Positions 1 through 11,585 of a DNA stretch of 64,000 nucleotides are shown here, in pieces (the stretch's first letter is position 1; the number at the start of each line of letters is the position of its first letter). The translations under genes were made by a program, and so were the position numbers. Origin of the DNA: Dasyornis broadbenti (taxonomy: Eukaryota; Chordata; Aves; Passeriformes; Dasyornithidae). The stretch lies in the NCBI GenBank assembly GCA_013397935.1, contig VZRN01001146.1:1226413-1290412 (forward strand), in the 5' to 3' direction. Below the pieces are notes generated by a model, which was not told the origin of the DNA, did not search any database, and saw nothing but the letters and a program-made list of their open reading frames with translations.

Positions 1-46
1 TTACTGAAAGTATTCTTATTATTACCCAAGAGCATTTTCCCCCCAG

Positions 47-322
47 GCTACTGACCCTGGACATAGACACTATTTATTTTATTATCTTCTTGGATTTTTA
101 TGGGGTAAAGCCTTCAAAGATATAAAACTTCAGCCCATAAAAACTTTGGAGGAGAAAACTTTATATGATGAAATCCCGAAGGATTTTTCTGCTCACGCCT
201 TTATGTACTCCATGAAGTCTGTCACTGTGGATGAATATCTGGCAGCACGTCCAGGAAGCAGAGATGCCTCCAGAACATTTGTTGTGCTGTGCACCATGTC
301 ACTCAAGATAGACACACACTGA
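47..322 (+). CDS. Candidate terminal coding exon of an unrecognised gene
   Basis: A pyrimidine-rich acceptor (TTTTCCCCCCAG, ending at 46) is followed immediately by 91 open codons and a TGA at 320-322. If the exon begins in phase 0, the product starts ATDPGHRHY. An aromatic, hydrophobic segment follows at residues 9-19 (YLFYYLLGFLW). Next comes a charged stretch (KTLEEKTLYDEIPKDF, residues 32-47), then SAHAFMYSMKSVTVDEYLAARPG (residues 48-70, with VDEYL at 61-65), and it ends SLKIDTH. The composition is protein-like: mixed charge, amphipathic, and not low-complexity. That impression is the main support besides the acceptor and the uninterrupted frame. I do not recognise the family. The upstream exon would lie outside the window. 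No close AATAAA follows the stop; the nearest I noticed is near 2122. Alternatives are an internal exon using the weaker GGG/GTAAAG donor near 108, a decayed exon, or a chance frame. Confidence 0.42.
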   Translation, partial: ATDPGHRHYLFYYLLGFLWGKAFKDIKLQPIKTLEEKTLYDEIPKDFSAHAFMYSMKSVTVDEYLAARPGSRDASRTFVVLCTMSLKIDTH

Positions 323-1224
323 GGAGAGGATTGGAAAGGCTTGATGGACTTGGAGGAAATTCCTTGCAGAGAGGGCAGGACAACTGGTTTTCCCCCATCT
401 GAGGGTGTTTTGGTGTCCTTGCATCAGAGCTGTCCTTTCTACAGTGTCCTGTCAGATGCAAGAGGGAGGATGTTGATGTTGCTGTTCTGGCCTCGGAGGG
501 AGAGAAGCGTGAGGCTCTTGTGAGTGCGGGGGCAGCTGTTAAACTGACAACATGATAAAGAAAGATCACTTTTTTTTTTTTTTTTGCATATCTTGCAACT
601 GAGCTCTGCAGCAAATCTCTTCACGTGGGGCCACGCTCCAGCCCTTGATTCCAGAAGAGTTAGAAAACACAGAGCCCTTGAGGTGATCGTAAAATGTAAG
701 AAAGAGCTCCACTAGCAAGGTATAATAGTGAATGTAAGGACTGTGATTGACATGAGGCCACTGAGTGAGGTGGTTCACTTAAGCGGTGGACAGAATCTGT
801 TGCTTCAGCAAAGATGCAAAATCTTGCTTAAAGAGAGTCTGCAGAGTAACCTGGTGATAGGGAAGATTTCTTTTTGTAGTTGTGGGACTGACTCATGCTC
901 TGCTATGTCAGGAGGTTTATATCCCTGTTTTGGAAGTGTGGGGAATCAGAGAAAGTCTGCAGGGAAGCCATATGGAGACAAAGTATCTCAAGGGGTATTT
1001 ATATTGTCAGCACTTCTATTAAAATACCAATTAATTCTTTCACGAAGCACAAGCTTGAGGGATGCCTCAGTTACAGGTTTGAGGGATGTACATTGCTATC
1101 ACGAAAAATAAGAAGCCAAAAGATGTTCTTAAACAACGAACTTTGTTTTGATCAAGGTTTTAAACCTATCACCACCTCATACTCTTCTCTGAGCATCTTG
1201 GCTATGCAATATCCAAGGTTTTAT
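323..1224. other. Non-coding flank after the candidate terminal exon
   Basis: If 47-322 is a true last exon, this stretch would begin with its 3' untranslated region. It contains a poly-T run at 570-585. Several overlapping open frames of 60-127 codons occur on both strands, but none has splice context or a recognisable family. I see no other supported feature. Confidence 0.4.
570..585. repeat. Poly-T run (16 bases)
   Basis: An uninterrupted T homopolymer, read directly. It could be the reverse of a retroposon poly-A tail, but no recognisable element body adjoins it on either side. Confidence 0.9.
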
Positions 1225-1410
1225 TCCGTGTGAGGGTGCTGAGGCCCTGGCAAAGGTTGCCCAGAGAAGTTATGGATGCCTCATTGCTGGAAGTGTCCAA
1301 GGCTTGGAGCAACCTGGGATAGTGGAAGGTGTCCTTGCCCATGGCAGAGGGTGGAACAATTTGAGATTTGAGGTCCTTTCTAACCCAAACCAGTCTATAG
1401 TTCTGTGATT
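1225..1410 (+). mobile_element. CR1 LINE 3' tail, truncated and diverged
   Basis: Successive landmarks of the CR1 3' region are present in order. A GTGAGGGTG..GAGGCCCTGGCA-type segment comes first, then GGTTGCCCAGAGAAG, TTATGGATGCCTCATTGCTGG and AGCAACCTGGGATAGTGGAAG. After these come GTGTCCTTGCCCATGGCAGAGG and GAGGTCCTTTCTAACCCAAACCAG, closing with TTCTGTGATT. This matches what I know of avian CR1, in which nearly all copies are cut short at the 5' end. Here only the last ~190 bases remain and the reverse transcriptase coding region is absent. Several substitutions and small deletions make it an old, inactive copy. The 72-codon frame on the minus strand across this copy is not a gene. Confidence 0.9.
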
Positions 1411-2800
1411 CAACACTCACTAAAATTCTGTTAAGAACTCATAAAATGAATAGGTAGATGCACAGGAAAGGAACCTTTCCCATGCCAGCTTCTGATGGCA
1501 AATGATGTAACTGCTTCAATATTTTTATGAAGCTCTTGCCATTTTGCATTAGAGAGAGCAGATTGAGAAGAAGAAAAATGGCACAGTAGCGAAAAAGTCT
1601 TCATAACAGTGACAGTAGCTTTTCCTGCCACAGTCCCTAACCCTAATCCTCTTTAACTACAGAAAGGTTTAATTTGGAAAATCCAATTATCTTGACATCT
1701 AGAATTAGCCAAAAATTTAGATATCTTTCTAGTGCCTTATCTTGCAGCTGCAGTGCACACTCAGCCCCTGTCTCATTTACAGTACAGCAGGAACTGATGC
1801 TTTTATTGATGATTTTTATTAATGCAATGGTATCAGACAGGGTAAAGCCATTAGCCTTTTCTATGAACTGCTTCCACTCCTAGGCTGGTAGTTAGAATTA
1901 TGGGTGCACTGCAGTGCAACCTATGTGCTTTTCTCTATATCTTCCCAACCATAAAAAAGTCTCTGGCAGCCCTGCCACTAAGTCTGTGGCTGTTGTGATA
2001 CGAATATCTTCTCACCAGCATGATCCTCTTACATAATTTTTATTTTATAATTTTTTCTGTGCGGAAAAAATAAGTAGACAGAATGCCAGAGCACATCCCT
2101 TTCTCAAGATGTTTATGGTATGAATAAATCATGCCTTATACAATGGATGAGAACTTTCTGCTTATCTGCCATGTAATGCCTCCCCATTAATGTAGGTCAC
2201 ATCAAATACCAGCTTATTGGGGGTCTTAAGTTATTAAGGTATTTAAGTCTCTGCGAGTTAGTTTGGATGCAGCGTGTTTTGAAAGGGGATTTGCAGAGCG
2301 CCGTGGCGACGGATCCGTGTCTTCCGAAAGGCAGAGGTGCTGCAGATGGGTTACCCTGGGCTTCAAGGCCTGCTTGATTCTCTAATAAGTATCTCTTTAT
2401 GTTTGGGAGAAAAGAAATCCGTGTTTTATGTCCTTTCAAAGAGATCACTAGTCATTAAAGAAAAATCCTGGAATGCATAGTGTATGGAAGGAGTGGAGGC
2501 TGCTCTGGAAACTCCTTGCCTGTGGTGTCTGTGAACAAGCCAATTATCCTCCACATGAAGACAGTGTCCAAAACCATAGTTTTTAACCAGTTTTGTTAAT
2601 ATTGTCCCCTTTTAAAAGATGTTTTTGTAGTGAGGGATACCCTAATTCCAGTGTGACAACTCCCTGTGACTGCTGCGGGCAGCAGCTCCATTCCAATGCT
2701 GGGAGAAGCCTTTCACCATCCCAAGTCCTCAGCAGGTGTCGGGACAGCTCCTGCTAGGTCAGGAACAGGTCACAGTTTAAACAGGATGTTGTTTTTGTGG

Positions 2801-2813
2801 AAAAAACAAAACA

Positions 2814-2845
<32 letters not shown>

Positions 2846-2894
2846 AACCCAAAAACAAAAACCAAAAAAACACCAAAAAACCCCCAAAAACCAC
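2801..2894. repeat. (CAAAA)n-like A/C-rich simple repeat
   Basis: About 94 bases made almost only of A and C. It runs from regular AAAAC units into longer A runs separated by C, CC or CCC. The 80-codon open frame over it codes for a lysine/threonine/asparagine/proline-rich string and is a product of the repeat. It may have grown from the tail of a retroposon, but no element body is visible next to it. Confidence 0.9.
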
Positions 2895-3146
2895 CTCTGC
2901 TCGACTGAAAGGCTTTGGCAGCCTGGGCTCAGGTATCTGAATTCAGGCAGAGCCAAAGGTTGAGCATCACTGAGTGATTTAGGTGGACGTAGTCAGAGCC
3001 CACTGGCCAACATCTGGGTGCTGCATCCATCAGGAGGTTCAGGCAAGTGCTTGAGAGACAGGGAGTGAGCCTGGCAAGGAAATACTCCTGGGAGAAAGGT
3101 GGGATATTTGCTGTAAGGAGTTTCCAGGGCTTTTAGCCTGAAGAGG

Positions 3147-3167
3147 AAAAAAAAAAAAAAAAAAAAA
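3147..3167. repeat. Poly-A run (21 bases) followed by purine-rich sequence
   Basis: A homopolymer of 21 A bases continues into AG-rich sequence to about 3190. No retroposon body is recognisable upstream. Confidence 0.9.
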
Positions 3168-6100
3168 CAGAGAGAAAAGAAGAAAAGGAAACTAAAATGC
3201 AGAAACTAACTGAAGGAGATGTCAGTCCTTCCCAGCACAGATCTCAATGTCTTTTGGGAACTTGACTTAAATGTGAAGAGATGAATCAGACAGCCTGAGA
3301 TGGTGACTGATGTGGTTAGCCTGTCAAATGGACAGCGCTGCTCAGAGGGTCAGTGGAAAATCATGCCTGAGTCATTGCAACAGCAAACTACTTGATGTGC
3401 CTGAATGGCTGCTAATTTAGTAGAAGCCAAGTTGCCTGTACATAGAGATGTTTCTGAGAAGGGGCTCGGTCTATTTTTGCATGGAGTGCGCTGTAGCTCT
3501 TCAAGAGCAGGTGTGCACGCAGAGCCACGTCGCCAGTAATGATCCCGGGAACAGCTCACATTCCTGCCCTGCAGCTTCATTTCCCCAAAGAAAGGAGGAG
3601 GTACACAAAGAAAGGGAAGAGGATAATGGATGTGTAACTTCTTAAGGACCTTTGCAATTCAAGGGAACAACTGGGGCCTGAGAACAGCACAAAATGGGTA
3701 GGTTTCTGCACTGGTTTTCCAGGTTTCTTTTGTAAATCTTAAAGCTCTGCTTTGCAACCAGTAAAACCCAGGATGAATGGAAAATTCTGCTTTGGAAATA
3801 TGCACATTACTTTTGAGCTGCCCTCTAGGTTTTTTTAATGATCTAGAGCTTTGCTGACCAGATTGTTCCTGTTGATCATCTTTGAGACATGATTTATGGG
3901 CCCCTGTTAACAGTTACAATCCTAATTGGGTTGATAATTTATTTAATATTGGAATTTCAACAGCTAGAAACTACAGCAAGGTATGTGTTGCCTATTACAT
4001 TCAGCTAGTATTAAATAAATCCATCTTTCCTCTAATCAGAGACAATTCATCCATCTGTTTTAATAATTGTGACATTTAAACTAATACCTTCTCTTAGCAT
4101 TATGATTCAAGCAGTATTTATTCTAGCATGAGTGATTTGGTACCAGAAAAATAGAAGTAGGTAGAAAATATGTGGAAGTAGATATTATTAAAGAAAAAAA
4201 ATGCAAGAAAACTGTTAAATTCCCTGGCTTTGTGCATGTAGAATTGTTTCTGAAATGGAAATATCAGCAATAACAACAGCAGTGAAAAGCTCCCAAATCA
4301 GTATCAATATGATAGAAGCTCTGTGTGATGTTATTTTATTTGCCTTTTCAATCCAGTTTTCAATTACTCCATATTTTCACTACTGTACCTGAGAGCAGAA
4401 CGATGCTGATTTTCTGCAGCTGAGAGTTATGTCTTACAAAGAGTGGATTCCAAAGGCAGAATGGTCTGAATCCCTGAAATGGAATACATAGGAAGAGGCC
4501 CATTCTGTCCTGACAAAGTGTTATTAATTTTAATTTTAGCAAGTTGCTTCAGTGAGGATGCAATGAGGACATAGGTAACCCACAAACTGGTCAGAAGCTG
4601 TACTGAGATCATCTGGATACCAGTGAGGTGTCTTAGGAATAAACTGATTTTCCTGCTTAAGGGCCAACATCTTTTTGTTATAATGTGCAAGATAAGGAAT
4701 ATAATTATGTCCAAATTTCCCACCAGGAAATAAAAAGCTCAGTGCTCCAAGGCAAGAGCTGGCCTTCAAAATGGCCACAGGTATGGAAGAGGGAGGATTA
4801 CCTATTGGTGTCTATGAAGAGCTGTAAGAGAAATCTCTCTTCTGGCATGAAAAAATTTAAAACGAATTCCTAAACCAGCAACAAGCTCCAGAGACCTCTG
4901 GGACAATACAGACTCAGGCACACCAACACCTGCTTCTGTCACTGCACCCAGGAGCCATTGCCCTCACACCGATTCCCCCCAGACTTGATCAAAGAAGGGA
5001 CTTCCCTGCAGCGAAGTGTGGCACCGCATGAGCTGCTAAAATAGCTTCAAGAATTAATGAGAAATACGTTTTCTCAGCAATATGATGGCCAGGCTGCCCA
5101 GAGAGGCTGCCTGTCAGCTCCTATCAGTCATTCCATTAGGAGGACTGTGAAACGTCCCTGCTGCTGCCAGCGTGGAAACCTCACGCTGCATGGCAGGGCA
5201 CGGGTCAAGCATGAGCACACAGCGCTGCTGACAGGCCTGGGCACCAGCTGGGGCTGCACACGAGGGTTTGGCTACCAAGAGCTTTTCCCTCTCGACTTCC
5301 TTGCCTTGGATTGCCACCCCGCGAGGTGTGAGGTGGAGCTGAGCTCTACAGGAGCTGACAGCGCTGGAGGTGCTCAGCCACCTCGCAGGGCTGGGTGATG
5401 GTTTGTTTTATTTTATTGTGTGAGGTGCGTGCTGCCCTGTGCTCGCTGCAGCCCAGGCTTTTGGGGTGGAAGCACCTGATGTTTGTAACAGTGACCAGAT
5501 GCAAAACAAAGGCCTGAAGGTACCCAGGCCTCCACGAGCTGCTGGAAGCTTTCTCTGTGGTGCTGAGCCGAGCTGACAGAAATATTCTCAGAAGCACCAG
5601 CTGAACTTTCAGTGTGTAGAGAGCAGCTCTGTGGAGGCTTCAGTCTTGCCCAGAACACTGGGCTTGAACAGGAATTAAAGGCAAAAGCCCAGTTTGCTCC
5701 AGTGCAAAGTAAAGGCCTCCATTTGAGCCGTAGCAAATACTTGTTGGCTACATCCTGGAATTAAGGTTTTTAGAACAGATGGCTATGGGAATGTGCAGAT
5801 ATGAACACACAAGCTCTGAAATGCTTTCCTGGGGTTCTGTTAGCTTCTGCGTGGCTGGTGCAATGACGTTTAGTGGCATGGTGGGACTGACTTTGGATCT
5901 AAGTGCACAGGGGATGCTAGAGCTCAGCTTTTAGCGTAAAATAGGCCACGTGGTTTCCACAATGGAATAATAAAAGCAATTAAATTTGTAATGTGCTAAT
6001 GAGTTAAGACTGAGATATTAATAAATGAGGTAATAAAGGCACTGTATAATAAGATAGCAGTGCCAGATATTGGTGAAATCAAGCTGTGACTTTGAAGGTA

Positions 6101-6820
6101 TTTGCAAAGTTCCTGTTTGACAACGTTGAGCTTTTTTGACATTGTCAGAATGTAAGGGTGTGGTATATTTTCACTCATGGAATGAAACTCCCAGCTTATA
6201 TCGCACAGTTTTTAGCCAGTGGAAATTGTTTGCCAAGGTGTGAGTAAAACTGGACAATTTGGAGAGGGACTCTTTCTGTGGGATGAAATATCACAAGTCT
6301 ACAGTTTGTTTTGTTATTACCAGCTGAGAAATTGTATTGCAGACAAGAAATCCTAGGGAGCTTACATGACTCTAGTAATATGTAAGTTTAAACTTTGTCT
6401 TGCTGCTACCACTCTGAAGATATTTACTACAATACATTTAATTTTTCCATTATTATTTATTGTGATGAACTCTATTTAATTAATCTATTTTTAATCCAAC
6501 AGCCAATACACAAATTATCCAGTGCATATCACCAGTGGGTTATGAAAAGAAGCCCATTCATTTGGTGATATGTTAACTCGGAATGTATATTCTCAATCCA
6601 CAGAATAAAATATTTGAACAGAGTAAAAGGCCCAGCTCACTGAATAATATTATCCATTGCAAATTACTTTTCCACCTCTCATCAGCATTGTACGTCTGTC
6701 TCAGAGTAGAATGGAAGCTGGGTATTAACATTCAAACCCAACACAGGGCATTAGATATTACATATCACTGTATAGAAGATCCAGAAATAGATTATTTACT
6801 TTAAAGGGGACAATCAAAGA

Positions 6821-6844
6821 AAGCTAATCAAAAAGCTAATCAAA
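6821..6844. repeat. Two-copy 12-base tandem repeat
   Basis: The unit AAGCTAATCAAA occurs twice in perfect tandem, followed by a partial third copy (AAGAATC). Short slippage duplication in A/T-rich DNA. Confidence 0.85.
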
Positions 6845-9659
6845 AAGAATCTTTAAAGTTGCCTTGATCATGATCTGTAGGTACATATACAGAAGATAAG
6901 AAGTGCTAAAGGACCTTTAAGCTTTCAGAAATGAATGCATAATATAAATTGATGGAAGTTAGGATTGAATGAGTAAGGTCCCAATTCATAAATTAGGGGA
7001 AAACAGAGGGAAAAGCATGCAACAAATCATCTGTTAGGTGGGCAATGGTAAATGTTCTGTTCCTAAACTGTTTAAATGGGCATTGGGTAACTTTCTCAGA
7101 ACTAGTCTCTGCTTTCCAGTTGTGGCACCAATGCAGGAAGGCAGGGGTGCAATTCTGGGGTGTTTTTCTGCAGAAAGTCAGATAATGCATCAGTAGGAGC
7201 CCATCGGGCCTTAAAAATCTAGCAGTACAAACCTTGCAGTGTGCCTAAGAGGAGGTACACAGTCACATGGAGTAAGTTACCGCCAAAGAAGAAGAAATAC
7301 GTAAAAGTTGATAATGAAGAGGGGAGCAATTTGAGGATGTTTTAAGAAGGGTTTTAAAGAAAAAAGACTCCTGGCAGTTGATGTCAGGGATAGAAGAAGT
7401 TCAAAGCAAAGTATAAACCTCATATCAGAAGCAAACTAAAGGAGATACAAGATAAAGACTGCTCTGAGCACAAGGAATAGATCAGTGGAGAAAAAACAGT
7501 GATTTAGAAGTAGGATAAATAGAAGAGAACTTTGCAGATGTGAATTAAGGGCCTAAATTTTTTGCGCTAAAGATGACTGAAGGATTCAAATGGTCTGTAC
7601 AACATTTTGAAGCCATGACCAAAACGGAAGACAGACTGTGAGGAGGACAAGCCTTCTCCAGCAGTGAAAAGAATCATGATAAGAAACAAAAGTGGTCAAT
7701 GCCACGCCATAAGGTTATATATGCGACCCAACTGAGCAAAGCGAAGAGTGACACAGCTAATCTAAAAACCTTTCTTCACAGAAGGAAAAAAACCAAACCA
7801 TCGTGTTCCCATCTATTCCCTTTTCCTTGGAAAATGTTGCTCATGGTCGTGAGCCAATGCTAGGGCAGAGGAGTAGTTAGCACGAAGCGCGTGCATCAAT
7901 AGCTGTTGCTTTGGTTACAAAGGCACATGAGCATGTATCGTTGTGACAAGTTATTTTCAGCTTTTACACCATGAAATAGAGAGAATATTAATAAAAAAAG
8001 ATTGTGCTACCTCTGCTCAGTCTCTCTGCGGTGGAAAGTCCCAGTGCAGTGTCACATGCTGCATCATGCTGCTAATTGTTGCTGTGTGCTCTGATGACAT
8101 TGAAGTCAGCCTGGATGCTGAGTGCACAGAACTCATCAGCTCGGGGCGAAGAACGGGAGCGCTGGGGGTGCATCCTCAGGAGCTGTTTCTTAGGTGCAAG
8201 CTCTTGAGTGGGAGCAGCACTGGGCACCCAGCTGCCTCTCCTGCGTGCGTGTCAGCATCTCGGCACTGCTGAATCCCTCGCGTAGCCCACGCTCAGGCAC
8301 GCGCACAAAAGGCACACAATTGCAGAGCGATCTCTGCCTCCTGGTGAAAATCAAGTGCAATGGGGGATCAAACAAATGCTTTGATCTCTACTGACATTTC
8401 AAAGCTTCTGCAGTGGAAGATGACAGCGACTTGGGAGAAAGGCAGAGGAGTGGGAGTGGGGCACAGACACTGTGGTGGTACCTCTTGGTACTGCAGGGGT
8501 CCAGCCCAGCCTACACAGAAGCTTTCTGTCAGGAAAAGAAATGAGCTGTGGGCTCTGCAGCAAAGTATTGATGAGCCAGAGTCCTACCACTGCCAGCATG
8601 ATTTGGCCATTGCTGTTTAGCAGGTGATAGTAATGGCTGGAAGCAGATCCGTACCCCCTTCGCTTCTGGTTCGTTCCCAGCTTAGCCCAACCACAGCTTC
8701 TGGTTTAGACTCTGCATGGAGGCACCAGGATGAATCTTGTCCTTCACATCACTTCTTCAGCCCTGTTGCATACCAGGATGGCCTGAACCCCTGGGGGAGA
8801 GGACAGCTATGACAGCTCCTCCTTTAAAGGCTTATTCTTTGAAGCTTCGTGTCCATGACATCAAGAAGGGAAGTCAATGGATACCAGGGTAAAGAGACAA
8901 AAAAAAGACATTCCATTTGAAGGAATGACCCCTCCATAAAACGTGTTTGTGAACTCAAGATTTTAAACGAGTCTGACCCAGTGGGGGAAAAAAATCAAAC
9001 TGTTCTGTACAGAAGAAATTCTCTGCTGGAAAGCACATCCAAAAGTTCACAGGCACTGCAAACACTAGCCCAGTGGGTAATTCTCTGAATGAGATGCACT
9101 TTGCACTCACAGCAGTACTGAAATTCAGCAGCTCCTGGGACTCAGATTTATTCCATTTTACCAATAAGAGTGCAACTAATAATAGTTTTAAAAAGAGCGA
9201 ATTTACCACGTGAGGGAAGATATAAAAATCACATTCTGATCTTTATTGCTCTGGCTTATGTCAGACATATTTTGCACCACTTCACATGAAGTACAGATGT
9301 AACAGGTGTTCTCACAGAACAAGCTACAATAAACGGGATCAGAATCAAACCCTGAAATTTTGTTGCATGGGACATAAACTGTTCCTAGAATCCTTAAATT
9401 CTTTGTATGGGCTAAGAGAGCCTGAGGACCAGGTCCATTCTGGGAGGCAGGAGGGTCTTCCACCAAATGCTGCACTCCCTCCAGAGAGGAAGGCAGAGTC
9501 TTCACTGGCAGTGGCAAACACCTGCAGAAATGAGCCTTTCCCAGTAAAGGATCCATACGCCATCAACTTTGCTCCTCAGAGTAGAAGGAAGTACCCTTCA
9601 ACTTGAATTTGTGCTGATGGGGCTGAACAGCCATCTTAAAAAAGAATCACTCAAGAGAC

Positions 9660-9725
9660 GAGTCTCATTAAAGTCAATGGTCTACTCCTCACATCAGTAA
9701 TCTTGGTAGAGTGGGGTCTTGCCTA
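9660..9725. repeat. Fragment of an ancient palindromic repeat (AAGTCAATGG family)
   Basis: The order CATTAAAGTCAATGG, TCTACTCCTCACATCAGTAA and a degraded GTGGGGTCTTGCC follows a motif I recall as common in turtle, crocodile and bird DNA: CATTGAAGTCAATGG, ACTACTCACATGAGTAA, then GGATTGGGCCC-like sequence. I cannot name the repeat family. The recognition rests on memory of the consensus pattern, not on a search. Confidence 0.5.
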
Positions 9726-11316
9726 CTCATCCTTCACAGAGCTCTGCAGGTTCCTCTGAGACCATTTGTTACAACCATTTTTTGCTCCCCTTCCAGTTGA
9801 AGAGTTTGGAAAGGTGTCAGAGGATCAGTACCATGCAAATTGTGAGAGAAAAGTGCCACTAAGGTAGGAAAACTTCACAAAAAATAGCTTAGGGGGCCAT
9901 ACAGAATCCGGAATTAAATTTTATAGCACTCCATAAAATTGAAGTATGAGTCAAGGGTTAACAACCTTGAATTTTGCCCTTAAAATTAGTCCAAGAAAAT
10001 CCACTTCATTATAAATACGGCAGTACCGTATCGTGTCCTGTTGATTGATATGCCCAAGAGCTACCTTTGTCGGCAGTCTTTTAAGCAGCAATCCTTCATT
10101 TTGATCTTAATAGTGAGATAAGCACCTCCTTCCTCATTGGGCTATCAATTTTTAGCTGCCAATACAGATGGATGGGGTGGCTTGTTGCACACACAGTGCC
10201 TCCCGTCATGATGAATGTATAGTCAGCAATCATGGCCCTCCTCGTGACAAAAGCAGAATAAATGAGTGTACAGGGAGGGAGGGATGCATATAGCAATATT
10301 TAATGCAGGTGATAATAGAAGAGTGCAACATGAGTTTTTTACCAAAAGATTACACATAACTCTCAGTCTTTGTCCAGTCTTAAGACAAGCATTGGTAAAT
10401 TTTTTAAACTATCTGCCAAAAGGCAACATTTTATTTTAATAACTTTTCAGTATTTTGCTCTAAGCAAATATTTAATGGATGCTATACAATATTTTAGCCT
10501 GGCTTTTCTCTTTTTTTTTTTTCCCTTTAAAGTATTTGGGGATGAAATATACGTAAGTACATTTCTTCTAGGACAGCATCAACATGTACAATACCCTGTA
10601 TCTTGGCAGTCTTGGAATATCACTTGTCTATGGCAAACTCAGACGCAGTTCACTTTTGATTAAACTATAGCTTAAAACACACCCCAAACTAAAAGTAATC
10701 AGCTATCTTGTCACCTAATTGAGTACGCTTTAGTACTCCCACTGTCTGTGACAATCATTGCATTACTCTTTCTAGGCTGAGGGATATTAAAAAACTATTG
10801 TGCAAAGGATATTAATGCAGAGTCTTAACAGACTTTAGAAAATCAGTTTGCTTTTATGGCTGCCTCTCTACACTGCTCTCTGTTTCCTTTCCTCTAGAGA
10901 TTCCAAATCCAATTAAATGTGACTAGATGTAATTCCAAATTGTCACTTTAGTCAATTAAACATATAATAATCTTGTGTACCTAATTACTAGCTCCAAAAG
11001 TTTATTTGTTGATGTAGTGCTATCACTGTGTACTTCTGCATGTTCCCCTTATCATTGCCTATATATTAATTGTGGTTTGACATTACTGTAAATTGAATTT
11101 GAAATTTCCCCCTAGTTAAAAGTCTCTCACAAACAGTAATCCCAATCCGGTTGTAATACCCTTTCAGAATGTACTTTCCAAGGCTGTATTATGTTCCTAA
11201 TGAGATATAACCAAAAATACATGGATTTAACAATAAACATTTCAAAACAGGCCCAGTATCAGGGGGTAACATATTGTTACAAACAGGAACTAAATCTTCC
11301 CTTAGATGTTCTCATA

Positions 11317-11360
11317 CAGCTCCCATTAATTTCACTGGGAGAAAAGCAATTCAGTAGGAT
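11317..11360. repeat. Fragment of an ancient palindromic repeat (CCCATTGATTTCAATGGG family)
   Basis: CAGCTCCCATTAATTTCACT followed by GGGAG matches the CTCCCATTGATTTCAATGGGAG core with a few substitutions. The arms CTCCCA and TGGGAG remain complementary around the centre. It lies 150 bases before a second, longer fragment, so the two may be parts of one decayed insertion. Confidence 0.5.
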
Positions 11361-11508
11361 CCATGGATTTTTGCATAAGGACTGGATTTAGCCATAAGCT
11401 TTATCCAATGCTCATTCAAATCATTGGCAAGAATCCTCTTGACTGCACTAGAACAAAGAGCAGTTTCTAATTGAACATCGTTAGCCCAGCCGGCACAGGA
11501 TGAACAAA

Positions 11509-11585
11509 GGATGAAATCCTCATTGCCTTGAAAGTAATTGGCAAACTGCTCATGGACTCCAAGTGGTGCCAGGGTTTAATCTCAG
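11509..11585. repeat. Ancient palindromic repeat with both arms still visible
   Basis: The left arm GGATGAAATCCT is followed by CATTGCCTTGAAAGTAATTG and GCAAACTGCTCATGGACTCC. The right arm is TGCCAGGGTTTAATCTCAG, which is an imperfect reverse complement of the left. The order matches the sauropsid motif GGTGAAATCCTGGCCCCATT..GAAGTCAATGGCAAAACTCC and its inverted continuation. Of the fragments in this window, it best shows the inverted-repeat structure, which would suit a non-autonomous DNA transposon or a folded SINE-like element. The family name is unknown to me. Confidence 0.55.

Larger units (their letters stand above)
1411..9659. other. Gene-free stretch, intergenic or intronic
   Basis: No exon with both splice context and protein-like sequence was found. 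It holds an A/C-rich simple repeat at 2801-2894, a poly-A run at 3147-3167 and a short tandem duplication at 6821-6844. It also has A/T-rich single-copy blocks near 3880-4080 and 6410-6570. Open frames here (up to 117 codons) overlap one another on both strands and resemble no family I know. Confidence 0.5.

Noticed and set aside
1635..1648. CCCTAACCCTAATC, resembling interstitial telomeric repeat
   Set aside because: Just over two units of CCCTAA. That is expected by chance and far below the length of real interstitial telomeric sequence.
5090..5125. GGCCAGGCTGCCCAGAGAGGCTGCC, resembling the CR1 phrase CAGGCTGCCCAGAGAGGTTG
   Set aside because: The match covers only about 20 bases and nothing before or after it fits CR1, so it is too short to call an element.
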